Origin: Armillaria gallica
Lineage: Eukaryota > Basidiomycota > Agaricomycetes > Agaricales > Physalacriaceae
Reading direction: 5' to 3'
Assembly (NCBI GenBank): GCA_037576215.1
Contig: JBANDB010000014.1
Coordinates: 2,046,001 to 2,110,000, forward strand
DNA length: 64,000 nucleotides
Part shown: in pieces, positions 47,301 through 57,319 of the stretch
How positions within the stretch are numbered: position 1 is the first letter of the stretch
How the letters are laid out: each line of letters opens with the position of its first letter
Made by a program: the position numbers and the translations under genes
Notes under the pieces: model-generated
What the model was told of the DNA's origin: nothing
Seen by the model: only the letters and a program-made list of their open reading frames with translations
Databases searched by the model: none

Positions 47301-48334
47301 TACTGATAAAAGCCTCTCCAAAGCTCAAGACCACCACCGATTGTCTTTGAAGATGTTGGAGAGAAAAAGGAATGGGCGTTATGGGTGTATTTTCTGGAGA
47401 GACGCGGTGTGGATACTCAGTCGTTGAATGTAGGAGAAAGACTTACTGGTCAGTCTCTTGTCGAATGAGCAGCTGTAGGATATTCGTGGATGTCGCCACA
47501 AGACTGGGGTCAAGGTGATTCTGCATCTGATTCCCTCGTACAAGGTTGCTAACGATTATGAGCCACGTAACAGTAAACGAAGCGATGAGATGGAGCGTAC
47601 CCGGGCTGGATAGGCTCCCCGCTTGTTCTGGTCAGTGTGATTCGATGGACACCTCGTTCGCCTTCGACTGCCTTTGACCGACTCTCTCTTAAATCGACAA
47701 GGAACTAGACGGCACGTCTTATGTCAATGCGTCAAACTGCTTCGAGGTATATAGCGAACACACCGAGACATGCGCATCGATGGCATATTTAAGATACATG
47801 GAGTATTTTCCGTCGTAAAGCCCGCGGTCGCGAAACACGCTCGCTGCGACGACATTCTGGAGTTTGTGTATGAGCTCTTGCCTCTTACTAAATATCTTGA
47901 CCTCGGGAGAAAAGGCTGGAGGGAAGTCTGTTAAGTATCAGGCAAAAATCATAGGCATCCGAGACGTACAAACTATAGCAATATTCCAGTTCAAAAGACG
48001 CGTAAGTGTAGTTTGAATGACATTCTACCTTGATAATGATAGTAGCTACTAGCAGGTAATCTTCAAGTTGGAAAGGATTAGACAGTATACTGAATGGAAA
48101 CGGCTCTACTAGCCTTGTTATCTTGAATAAGTTCGCGTGGACTTGGACAACCTGTGCTGTGCCGGAGGTTTCCACCAGTGCACCGGGTGGTCCGCCACCG
48201 TAATGACGCTCTGAGCGTCCTCGCGACGGCCCGCCACGGTCATACATAGAGGGTCTACCACGTCCATACTGGCTTCGTGACGGTCCACCTCCACCATCCT
48301 GGGGTCGGCTGCGGCCAGAAAAATGATGGGACAT
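44346..48334 (-). CDS. Argonaute protein 3 of this window (RGG N-terminus, DEDH-type PIWI)
   Basis: This is the tandem neighbour of Argonaute 2. It starts MSHHFSGRSRPQDGGGG and continues with a Gly/Arg-rich tail (YGRGRPSMYDRGGPSRGRS), a kind of tail known in other Argonautes to be methylated and bind Tudor proteins. Then come VQVHANLFKITRL, FPPAFSPEVKIFSKRQELIH, LQNVVAASVFRDRGLYDGKY, PAELCDVVPGQMFKKRLPSD, DLVLVILPPKSDEVRHAVKH, IGADVSHPGPGVLRPSVASL, PPRTERIEDLQDMVKAAVDK, AIIFFRDGVSEAEF, AGFVTSDDELRHPSLPDFFL, HYVVLQDEYFRNDIQA, DLCHVYAPASRSVSIPAPVY and RAQYHFDPLDS. The tetrad is Asp (45518-45520), Glu, Asp, His (44573-44575). It ends RRLEYSMYFL. Some N-domain exon joins (47900-48100) are uncertain. 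Confidence 0.92.
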
Positions 48335-48793
48335 CCCGTGGGTTCGCAATTGTTCTCAGAGCGAAGCAAAAAGAAAGATAATTTCCAGCTGGCAAGCGTT
48401 GCAAAAGCCGCAATGAACTTGGGAGGAATTCACCGACCCAACGGCTGGGATTCCAACAACAGTGGTTCGATGAACACGTTCGAAGTTCAAGCGAAGATGC
48501 GTTGTAGCTGTTTGTTTGGTCACCACCTTCGGACTGCGTGCGAATGTCATCAATTGTCTCATTCACTCATCAGTGTGCAGCTCTACTGCCAATTGACATC
48601 AAGACGAGTCCATCAAGAAGTAAGTGTATAGGTGAAAACTATATGTACGGAGGGGAAAAGACAGGAAAACGCAAAACCATTCCAGATACTGTAAAAACAG
48701 GAGGGTAACATGAAGAGGGGACAGGATTAAGGCAGGTCGAGTAGTGCAATGACAATATACCATTCCCCAACTCTATTCGGGAATTCACCGCTC
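48335..48793. other. Spacer between Argonaute 3 start and YPT1 end
   Basis: Contains the Argonaute 3 promoter and the YPT1 3' region. No separate gene is supported; the 100-codon frames here carry no motif. Confidence 0.5.
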
Positions 48794-49892
48794 AGCAGCA
48801 GCTTCCGGATTGTTGCTGTTGCACATTCTGTCCAATGGGAACACCCGTCGACTTGGATCCGCCCGCCGGTGTGGAAGTTGAGCCCATCCTGAGATAATTG
48901 GATCAATCAACGAGTGAAACGTGACAGGTAAAGATAGGCTGACCTGTCCTTGATCTGCTTAGCCATGGTCAAGAATGCTTGCTCGACATTGGTGGCATTC
49001 TTGGCTGATGTCTCCAGGAAGGGGATGGAGATAGTGTCGGCGAATTCCTGGTGAGGTGTCATAGATAACAGTGTATAACCGAGTCGGACCATACGCATAC
49101 CTTGGCAACAGAATATTCCACCACCTTCTTGCTGGTCAAGTCCGACTTGTTGCCAACCAGGAGTTTGTTAACGCCCTCCGATGCGTAACGGTCAATCTCT
49201 TGAAGCCATTGCTTGACATTTGAGAATGTGTCTTGGAAAGGAGGTCAGCGAATCATGGTGCTGGAATATAGGAAAACGTACCATTATCAGTAACATCATA
49301 GACAACGATGATGCCATGCGCGCCACGATAGTATGAGGATGTAATGGTCCTGAAACGTTCCTGTCCTGCAGACGATGTTAGAACGAACGCACAAGTAGCC
49401 TGAGTGCCCTAGAAACGTACCGGCGGTGTCCCACTGTAAGGTCCCCGTTGAGAGTCAGTACAGCACGTTCAATGATAGCCGAGCCAGAGAGCGGTCTTGG
49501 GAGACAACGTGGAAACAGCGCAGCAAGGCCTCTAGACAGCAGCAAGTTCCACAGGGGCGCATATACCCTCCTTTGAGGGTATAAAATGCAGACCGGCAGA
49601 CGGAATAGATATATATCAAGACATAAAGGAAAAGTGACTGACGATTTGCAGCTTTACCGTCTTCCCCTCGAGCTCAATTGTTCGAATCTTAAAGTCCACT
49701 CCAATGGTGCTGATGTAGCTCTCCGTATATGTGTCGTCCGCAAAACGCAGGAGGAGACAAGACTAAAGGACGAAGGAAAGAAGAAATCAGGGTTCTGGTC
49801 AAAGATGGTGCCAGGTAGCGACGAACCTTGCCAACACCGGAGTCACCAATGAGGAGGAGCTTGAAAAGGTAGTCGTATTCGCTTGTATGCAT
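48794..49892 (-). CDS. YPT1: Rab GTPase YPT1/RAB1
   Basis: YPT1 controls ER-to-Golgi and early Golgi vesicle traffic. The start is the ATG of [20 protein letters not shown]; frames extending further upstream lack an ATG. Motifs: P-loop GDSGVGKSCLLLRF (split by an intron after GVGK), the effector loop [48 protein letters not shown] (G4), [15 protein letters not shown] (G5) and the C-terminal double cysteine QQQSGSCC that is geranylgeranylated. The exon carrying WDTAG is a 13-nt microexon (49421-49433), preceded by a 209-nt intron containing a perfect hairpin. The enzyme subunit that would prenylate it lies at 24746-26102. Confidence 0.96.
49562..49583. repeat. Perfect inverted repeat inside a YPT1 intron
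   Basis: Two 9-nt arms (TATACCCTC and GAGGGTATA) flank a CTTT loop. The right arm runs into TATAAAA. It lies in the longest YPT1 intron, between the 13-nt microexon and the exon before it. Confidence 0.8.
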
Positions 49893-50805
49893 GATGGGAG
49901 TAAGAGATAAGGTGACTGGATAAGCGACAGGCAACGAGCAAAGGAGTATTCAAAAGGGTGGCTGCAACAAGGTGCAACAAGGCTGTGATACGCGTGTCCC
50001 CCGGGGAGACCTCGGAGACCGCCGGTAGCCCTGGACCTCAATCACCCCTTATCCTCCTCTTACCACGACTGCCCCAAGGCAACTCTACCATCAAATATTC
50101 TGTATATATCTACTGAATGTCATGGAAATTCTAGGTTCTTATTGCGAGTGTTAACGAGCGTACATTGACTACATGAGGCTCGGTCGAATTCAAGCACGAA
50201 CAAACACACACCGGGCAGTTCCCGCATCCCCTTTTTTGCTTGCCTCTCTTTCGTTGCTTATCAGCGGGAGATTTGGGGAGAGAAATGAGGTGTCTATGTA
50301 TGAGCTGCATCCTGACGGACGTCAAACTTCTCACTGCTGGCTTGTTCTTTTCTGTTTCTGCTACTTTCGAAAGGAGAATCTCTCACATATAACGAACGCT
50401 AACACTCGCTCCTAGTGAGTCCTCTACTAGACTCGAGCCAATCTACACGGTTGATGAATCGATGATAGTCGATCAACTTCATCCACCTGCCCGAGTTGAT
50501 CGATTGTCGTCAACTGGTGGTGAGACTGGTTCGAGTCTAGTCCTCCAACATCCAACTGTTTTGCCTCAGCTCTACTATCAGGCGCTGCTATCATCAAGGT
50601 CTACGTATCCATACTTGTAGACCTCATCTCTTCGCTCAATACAGACGCGGTAAGGTATTCTGAGCACGGACCACCACGATGAATTCTGGTGAGTTTTTTA
50701 TCTTCAACATTTGGCTAGCAATGTCTGAGTCAGCGATACGTACGTCAGGATAGTCTTAGGATTTTTACTAGTGCGAATCCTTTGAGCTACTCAACGATGC
50801 CGAAA
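49893..50805. other. YPT1 upstream region
   Basis: Divergent spacer. It contains short inverted motifs around 50445-50520 (GTTGAT..ATCGAT, ATCAACT) and a TGAGTCAGCGAT motif near 50727, the same core as the metallothionein AP-1 site. An ATGAATTCTG followed by GTGAGT at 50679 could be a first exon of the next gene. Confidence 0.4.
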
Positions 50806-51303
50806 TCCCCAGAAGCTGAGCGCTGAGCTCTCGGATGTCGATTTCACTGCTCTTATGCGCAGCAGACTGACATCCATTGTTGGGAATTGCTATCGGAGCT
50901 GCGCATGGGCGATACTCGGGTCTGTCTAGAACTCCTGCTGCAAAGATGAGGATCTACGATCTGAGGCTTAGTCAAAAATTACGTTCTGGGCATCAACTGT
51001 GCAGTCTATGCATCGGGTTCAATTACTGTATTTCTCTTTTCTTCCAAGGGCTTGGTTGTTAGAAGATGCAATGATTGATGATGAATATTGCCAGTGGATC
51101 ATCGTCTACGAACTGCAAACGGGCGTTGAAAGCGCATATCATTGGATGCAGATGGGCCTCGATTGCGATATGCAAAGGCCTTTACACCTAGAACCAAGTA
51201 CATTGAAGAGACCACCAAGGAATCGTATAAAGGATGGCTGGAGGAGGAAGATAGGACCTACAACCACCCACAAGGCCAGACACGGGACAACCGCCCCTGG
51301 TGA
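50806..51303 (+). CDS. Unresolved small gene; C-terminal exon is convincing
   Basis: I do not recognise the product. The last exon, from about 51152 to the stop at 51301-51303, reads GPRLRYAKAFTPRTKYIEE then TTKESYKGWLEEEDRTYNHP and ends GQTRDNRPW. Its codon pattern and charged, tyrosine-rich text look like a conserved protein end. Upstream pieces that also look coding are KLSAELSDVDFTALMRSRLT (about 50816-50875) and GIAIGAAHGRYSGLSRTPAA (about 50882-50942). They lie in different frames with no intron between them, so either an exon is mis-set or a small indel is present. The glycine/alanine-rich middle could be a membrane helix of a small mitochondrial protein, but that is a guess. Confidence 0.35.
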
Positions 51304-52470
51304 TCCGTAGCGGAGTTACAACCCCTTTATTTTCCTTCTCTTCTCTTCCGTCCCTCTAGGTCTCACTGCTCGTTCGGCTCCGTGTTGGCGGAGGACGAGC
51401 GTTTCCTAACATTTACCATGTGGCGCGGGTATTCATCGCACAACCGTAGATCCAAAGTAATGGTTTTGTCTTTCCACTGATCTTTTCATTCCACCGAAAG
51501 ATTTCACGTCCATCAATCAGCGGCCGGTTGCGTGGACTAACTTGTGAAAATATTATGCCCTCTTTTTACATGTACTTTCACGAGGCACCTTTGGATCTCC
51601 AGATTCGTCTATCGGGAGCCTTTAACAGGTTGTTCGGTCAATTATTTAGGCGTCGAGATTTGCCTTTATCGGACTCATCTACGAAATGCTTGATCGTGGT
51701 CATGAACAAAGTTCAATTAACTCGAGGATGGTCGCTTATCTGGGGTGCCCTCTGATTTCGATGACGATCTTGATAAGTCGACGAATGTTAGCGCCTGGGC
51801 TTGCTCCACATTATCTACTGGATCTTGTGGTGTCGTGCGATACAAAAATCAGAGTATACAGCATGCCGGATTGTCCACTTTGGTCTGGTGACTCGGCTGG
51901 AAGTCACTTGATAGTGCTGTTGGGAATCCGCTGGTGTGATTCTACCGTGTCAAGGCTTTTTTACCCCATTTATTTTACTTATCTATGGTTTACTTACTCC
52001 CAGCGCTTGGCGCAGCGCAGCTCACCAGGTGCGTCATTTCTGCAGTACTTTCATCCTGTGCTTTGCTCACCAAATATGTCCCAAGAGATCCGACTGTGAG
52101 GTACACGACTCGCACATTTGCGCGTGAAGGATAAGGTGGTTGCCGTTGTTCGTTGCTGTATAGTTTGTTAGGCTCCGATCGTTATATCCGCTCAAGGACC
52201 GCACAATGTATTGATACCTCCAACGTGAAAGTGTACGGGAATTAATCCACCGTTTGAAATTGTGCTGCTTGTCCAAGGACATTAGAGGAAGCACGGCCTC
52301 GCAACAACATGGACAGCTAAGCAGTACGGAGCATTTGTGGGGACCGGACCTTAGTGAGCGCTGAAAAACACAGCCACACTAACGCTATGGCGTCATGTGG
52401 GTTGCCGGAACAGGCGGTGCCTTTTCAGCGGCTCTCGCTGACTCGGAGCGTCTCTGACCGTCCCCTCATC
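51304..52470. other. Intergenic stretch upstream of the PEF gene
   Basis: About 1.2 kb with no supported gene. The frames here (up to 137 codons) show no motifs and no plausible exon chain. The right end should contain the promoter of the penta-EF-hand gene. Confidence 0.5.
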
Positions 52471-53532
52471 ATGTACAACAACTACGGCCAGCCAGCCTAT
52501 GCACAGCGCAACCCATCAACAGCAAGTAGCCATCACAGTCATGGATCTCGCCATGGACGCCCACAGCAGTCTCAGGCTGGCTATGGATATCAAGCAGCCC
52601 CACCGGCGGGCGCTGACCCTCAACTATGGCAATATTTCGCTGCGGTAGATACAGATCGCTCCGGTAGTATCACAGTGACAGAATTACAAGCTGCCTTGGT
52701 TAATGGTGCGTGTTGTTCAACCCCCTCCTCTTGTCTCAATTATAGATCAGCTACATACTTGAATTCACACAGGAAATTGGACGAGTGAGTACCGCGCATG
52801 AAATTCGGTTCACCAAAATGTTTAATTAGATGGATGTAAGGATTTGATCTTGATACGGTAAAGATGTTGATGGGAATTTTCGTGAGCTCTTTCATTTGTT
52901 CCTTTACCCCGTCTGAAACGTGCAAGGACGTGGATCGAAATGGGACGATCTCATACAACGGTAGGTCCTATGCTGTTACTTCCTTATCCAAACGTTCACA
53001 TGCCTTGGATCAGAATTCGCCGGACTGTGGAAATACATTTCTGATTGGCAGAATGTTTTCCGGCATTTTGACACAGATCGTTCAGGATCGATAGAGGGCC
53101 GCGAATTGTCGGAGGCTTTGCGCAACTTTGGGTATAGTCTTTCACCCAATCTTCTATCGCTTGTTGAGCGCAAATATGGTCCGCGGTTTCGATCTTTTTC
53201 TTTCCCTTCCTTCCCGTAATGAGTGAACATTCCCAGCCTCAGAGCCTGCCACAGGATATGGCCCTCCTCCTGGAATATCCTTCGATAGATTTGTACGAGC
53301 GTGCGTTGTGGTGAAGACACTCACTGAGGCGTTTCAACGGTAAGCCGTCGGGTAATTTCTATTTTTTGCGATCCGCTAACTTGGGTCTATCTTTCCCTTA
53401 GTGTCGATACTGATCGCGATGGCTGGGTGCAGATGAGTTACGAACAGTTCATGAGTGTAGGCTCTCTTATTCAGCATCTCGGAAGGATCTCACGGATTCC
53501 ATCAAATTTAGATTGTCCTGAGTGCACCTTGA
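52471..53532 (+). CDS. Penta-EF-hand calcium-binding protein (ALG-2/peflin type)
   Basis: PEF proteins bind calcium and then membranes or partner proteins such as ESCRT and COPII components. It starts MYNNYGQPAYAQRNPS with a short Gly/Gln/Pro/Tyr-rich tail. EF loops follow: DTDRSGSITVTELQAAL, then NWTRFDLDTVKMLMGIF, DVDRNGTISYNEFAGLWKYI, HFDTDRSGSIEGRELSEALR and VDTDRDGWVQMSYEQFMS. The last exon, after a GTAGGC donor, gives IVLSAP, the usual PEF terminus. Seven exons are joined by short introns, with one intron in almost every EF unit. Loops 1-3 have all acidic ligands. The 80-residue tail is shorter than in animal peflin, closer to yeast PEF1. Confidence 0.9.
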
Positions 53533-54914
53533 AAAGGAAATCGAGGTTGCTGCCTATCTATCCGTCGACGAACTTAAGAAACCTGTCTTCTGTGACATAA
53601 GTATTGTAATTCTATCGGCAATTACTTGTATTGAACAATCATCAGTTATTTGTATACCATATACCTGCTGCGGAGAGAAGTCCTGAATCGAACGGGTTCC
53701 TTGACCGCACGTACCATTTACTGGGGTTCCTGTTGTTTCCGAGACGGCGAGACCAGGGTGTTTCCTAAAAGAGACTGCTTCCTGACTCCTTAATTCACGT
53801 CATGAGCGCAGCAGCGAAAAGCAACATGAGGAAGCTAAGAAGCCGCCACAACATGAGAAGGTTCTTGGCGCCTGGTAATAAAGTTTGGAAGGATCAGGCG
53901 GAGAACTAGAGTGAACTTTGATTTTAGCACCGGAAACCAAAAATGGCAAACTCTACTTTAGAGGCCAATGACAATAATCTATGACATGAAGCAAGGAACC
54001 TGGGGAAAAACGCACGGAAGCTGGCGGTTATGCCGTTATGAACGTCATGGGTGCTATAACGTCCATCGTCGACCTCACGGAATGGCAGCAACTCGAGTAA
54101 GTCATCGAGATTTACTTTTCAGATGATCGAGCTGGAGAAGAAAATTGTTGTCAAATTCGGCACAAATTCCCAATGGATATAGAATAATTTTGGCCAACCC
54201 CACCTACCTGAAGTTCCCAGCATTCATGTGTTCGTTCCTGTGTTTCTGGGGCAACATTCCATGACGTCCCTACAAACGAAGGCTAGTGGTGAGTTCAAAA
54301 TGGCACACGCGGCGTACACGAGGCCATCACACGCGTACGAAAAAAGTGGCTTCTATCAGGTTCACGATGCTATGAGAACTGCAGTATGTCGTCGATCTTT
54401 TTTGGGTGTGAATCGATTTGATGGCAAATGTGGCGTCTTTGGTTGCTGATGGGTGACACCTGGAGAGTCTGAAATGTAAACATACAGAAGTAAGGGCTTC
54501 GCCGAAGGAATCAAAATATAGAACAGGGCATGTCATGGCTGTGAAGTCCCCAGCGATGCGTCGGACAACGCCGATCGTGCGGTGCGCCACCTTCGGTAAG
54601 GCGCGGAGCTAAGACAGCGTGAGGCACGGCGCATTTTTGCGGATCAGCTCTAAATAGCCCATCGAGGCGAACCTGACTAATCGGGATTTGGCGGGGGGCG
54701 GCCATCATACCGGGGTTCGGCGATTTGAAATAACCGGACGATGAACGAGTTTGGCTTGGACTCTACCACGTCGTTCCTCGTACTGCACTCGCCTTTACTC
54801 CGGGTTTCCTCAAGGGTAGAACATTACTCATCTGTGACTGGCTTCTGTCTGTACGACTTAGGGTACACGTAACTGGTCTCGAGTCTGACGTATCTCATAC
54901 AGACGTTCAGCACC
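53533..54914. other. Intergenic stretch between PEF and HAD genes
   Basis: About 1.4 kb without a supported gene. A short ATG frame at about 54040 (NVMGAITSIVDLTEW) runs into a splice-like GTAAGT but no continuation could be built. A tRNA-like GTTCGATTC on the minus strand near 53690 has no matching stem. Confidence 0.45.
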
Positions 54915-56308
54915 ATGACATCTCCTCGTATCAAAGCTGTTATTTTTGACGTACGTCACTGCAGTCCTCTCTCTGCGGCGGATAATTGCTTTCTGTGTCA
55001 CCGTTATGCTGCGAAACTTGTCTCCGACAATGGCTTGGCTTTGGAAAGCTCCAAATTTTTTAGCGGCGCGTTCTGATATTTTAGTCCAGGTCGGTGGAGT
55101 AGTAGTCCGCAGTCCCTTTATCGCCATCGCCGCTTATGAACGTGAACATGGAATCCCTGATAATTACCTCAACTGCTCCATGTACGTCTTCAGCGTCGGC
55201 TATGTTTAATGCGCGCGCACCGGACACTGATATATTTATCTGATGATCAGCGTAGAGCGAGGTCATCAAGGCGCTTGGCAGAAATTCGAGAGAGGAGAGT
55301 TATCCTTGCTGCCATTCTATGAGGCGTTTAGTCATGACTTATCTGACACGGAGAATGGAAACAAGTGGTACAGGGAGTACTGCCGACGTCGTAACATCGG
55401 TCCGACTTGCCATCATATCAATTTGCCAAACTAACCTGCTACCAAGACTGCCCGCCGTTGCCGAAAATTCTCAGCGTTGACGGACGAGAAGTCAGTTGAC
55501 CGTCTGAATTTTCAAACCCAGTTGCTGTACTGAATTGTTGACTTCAGCTTTTCGGCGCGATGATGAGATTGTCCGCGGAATATGATCCCCATATTCTAGA
55601 GGCGATCCGCCGCATTCGTGGTGAGAACTCTCAAATTGCTTGATTTACGTTCGATCATCGAATATCGACCCTTATGACAGCTGCCGGAAGACACAAAATT
55701 ATCGCTCTGACCAATAACTACGCGAGGTCCGGCGCGGACAGCCAGATACCCCCCTCGGAACTCGAATTCCTCGGCTGGGACGAAGGAGGCGCTACACCAC
55801 AGCAACTCCGATCCTTGTTTGATGATTTTTGCGATAGCAGCGTCATGGGCATGAGGTCAATTCTTTTCTTATTTTGCCTGTCCCTTTACGATCATATTTA
55901 CGCGCGCACGCAGGAAACCCGAACCTGAGTTTTATCTTCTCGCGTGCAAACGAAACAATCTGGAACCCCGAGAGGCTATATTCCTCGACGATATCGGAAT
56001 GTATGCTGATATCCACCGTCCTGTCTGACCGTTATTTCCGGTGCGCTAATTCCCATTTGTTCGCGACACAGGAACCTCAAGGCAGCTAAGAAACTTGGAA
56101 TGGAGACCATTCGTGAGTGCCTCTCACATACTTGTGGAAGCTCCCATCTTGGTGTCATAGCAACTTAGCTCATCATGCTAATAATTTCGCAGACGTTCCT
56201 ATCGGAGGTACATTGGACGCAGTGCGACAGCTAGAGGTCAAGTTAGGCATCGATCTTACAGGCGAAGGGGAGAGACTGCACAAAGAGGACAAAGTGAGTA
56301 AGCTATAG
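54915..56308 (+). CDS. HAD-superfamily hydrolase with C-terminal SKL
   Basis: Haloacid dehalogenase-like hydrolase of the group related to the N-terminal domain of ACAD10 and soluble epoxide hydrolase. The start is TSPRIKAVIFD after Met; the nucleophile Asp is in AVIFD, followed after an intron by VGGVVVRSPF. Other pieces: GAWQKFERGELSLLPFYEAF, motif II KIIALTNNYARSG, FDDFCDSSVMGMRKPEPEFY (motif III Lys), and motif IV REAIFLDDIGMNLKAAKKLG. Then GMETIHVPIGGTLDAVRQLE leads to the end HKEDKVSKL. The last three residues are the classic peroxisomal targeting signal PTS1, so a peroxisomal enzyme is likely. The codons for VSK read GTGAGTAAG, which is also a strong 5' splice site; see findings. The substrate is unknown. 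Confidence 0.85.
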
Positions 56309-56711
56309 CCCCGTGTGGCGACGACTCCAGGGTTTGGATCTGTACCTTTGTCTTCAAATTTAATGTATCAGAACGTTAACACTTATCACAAGTGGGGGCT
56401 TGGGCTGACAAGGGACGACATGAATGTTCTTTGAATATGATCATAAACATGCGTTCCATTGATCACACAGTAGCATGAGGATGTCCCTCTTCAACTTTGC
56501 CTCAAGTGGTAATCCACTGGACGCCTAATTTCTAAATGGCAATACCACGGGTCCTAATGATAGGTAGCTGATATCAATTTGAACATATGCAGGACCTCGC
56601 GAAAAATGGTTGGTATTCTATGCCGTATTACATGCCCATCTGGTTAAAACTTGACCGATACGGGAACAAATTTAAGATCGAATCGCAGCGATGGACATGG
56701 GAGTGGTTGGT
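56309..56711. other. Convergent 3' region between HAD gene and QCR10
   Basis: About 0.4 kb where two genes end tail to tail. It may contain an alternative last exon of the HAD gene (56372-56434). Confidence 0.5.
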
Positions 56712-57100
56712 TTAAAAGGGTTTATCCGAAGCAGGCACCTTGTCTTCGTAGAAGCTGCCCAGCTGAAGAAATGAGTCGGTCAGAACTTCTGATATGATTC
56801 GAGAAATCGTGATATACCAAAGGAACTTTGACGAGCAGTTCACGTCGGACAAGGGGCGTTACAGAAAGGAACTGAATGGGCGGCGTCAAATGAGCGTTCG
56901 ACGGGTATAGGTATATTGCGTACCAGTAGTGCAGCTGTCCCAGCTCCAGCTCCCCATATTCCTAGCGTTCCGACCCAAGGCTTCGTGAACTGGAAGAAAA
57001 AGCAAAGCCGTGAGTCGGACACAAAGCGTTATGCAAAAAACGATCGCACCGAGCTGGCGAGTTGGAAGGGAGATCTGGCAGCGTACTGAATTCTAGACAT
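56712..57100 (-). CDS. QCR10: Ubiquinol-cytochrome c reductase subunit 10 (complex III)
   Basis: QCR10 is a small single-helix subunit of respiratory complex III in the inner mitochondrial membrane. The gene is invisible to plain ORF calling because its 73 codons are split into four exons: 57100-57050, 56989-56924, 56871-56818 and 56762-56712 (minus strand). The spliced protein starts MSRIQYAARSPFQLASS. It continues FTKPWVGTLGIWGAGAGTAA (start of the membrane helix), then LLFLSVTPLVRRELLVKVPL, and ends LGSFYEDKVPASDKPF. The charged stretch after the helix followed by K-V-P-L-L-G-S-F is typical of the family. All introns are GT-AG with intact phases. It shares a 219-nt divergent promoter with NOP16. 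Confidence 0.88.
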
Positions 57101-57319
57101 GGTATATGAGGAAGAATGTTACTCGACGATGCGGACGACAGCGGGAACCCTTCCGGATGTTGCCGGATGGATCATGTGATGCCATTTATTTTATTGGTCT
57201 ATTTTTGGACTTGTACTGGACCACGAAGGAATCTTTCTGAGCCTCAGTTCTCTGCTTCTATACGTCTACGCCAGCTCGGATTTTGGACAACTGTGACACT
57301 TTGTTGCTGTAAAGACTGA

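Noticed and set aside
53680..53710. tRNA-like GTTCGATTC on the minus strand
   Set aside because: The T-arm stem does not pair, and no A box or acceptor stem is found at the right distance.
54036..54180. Possible small gene starting NVMGAITSIVDLTEW (thioredoxin-like guess)
   Set aside because: After the GTAAGT donor every acceptor tried leads to an immediate stop, and there is no active-site motif.
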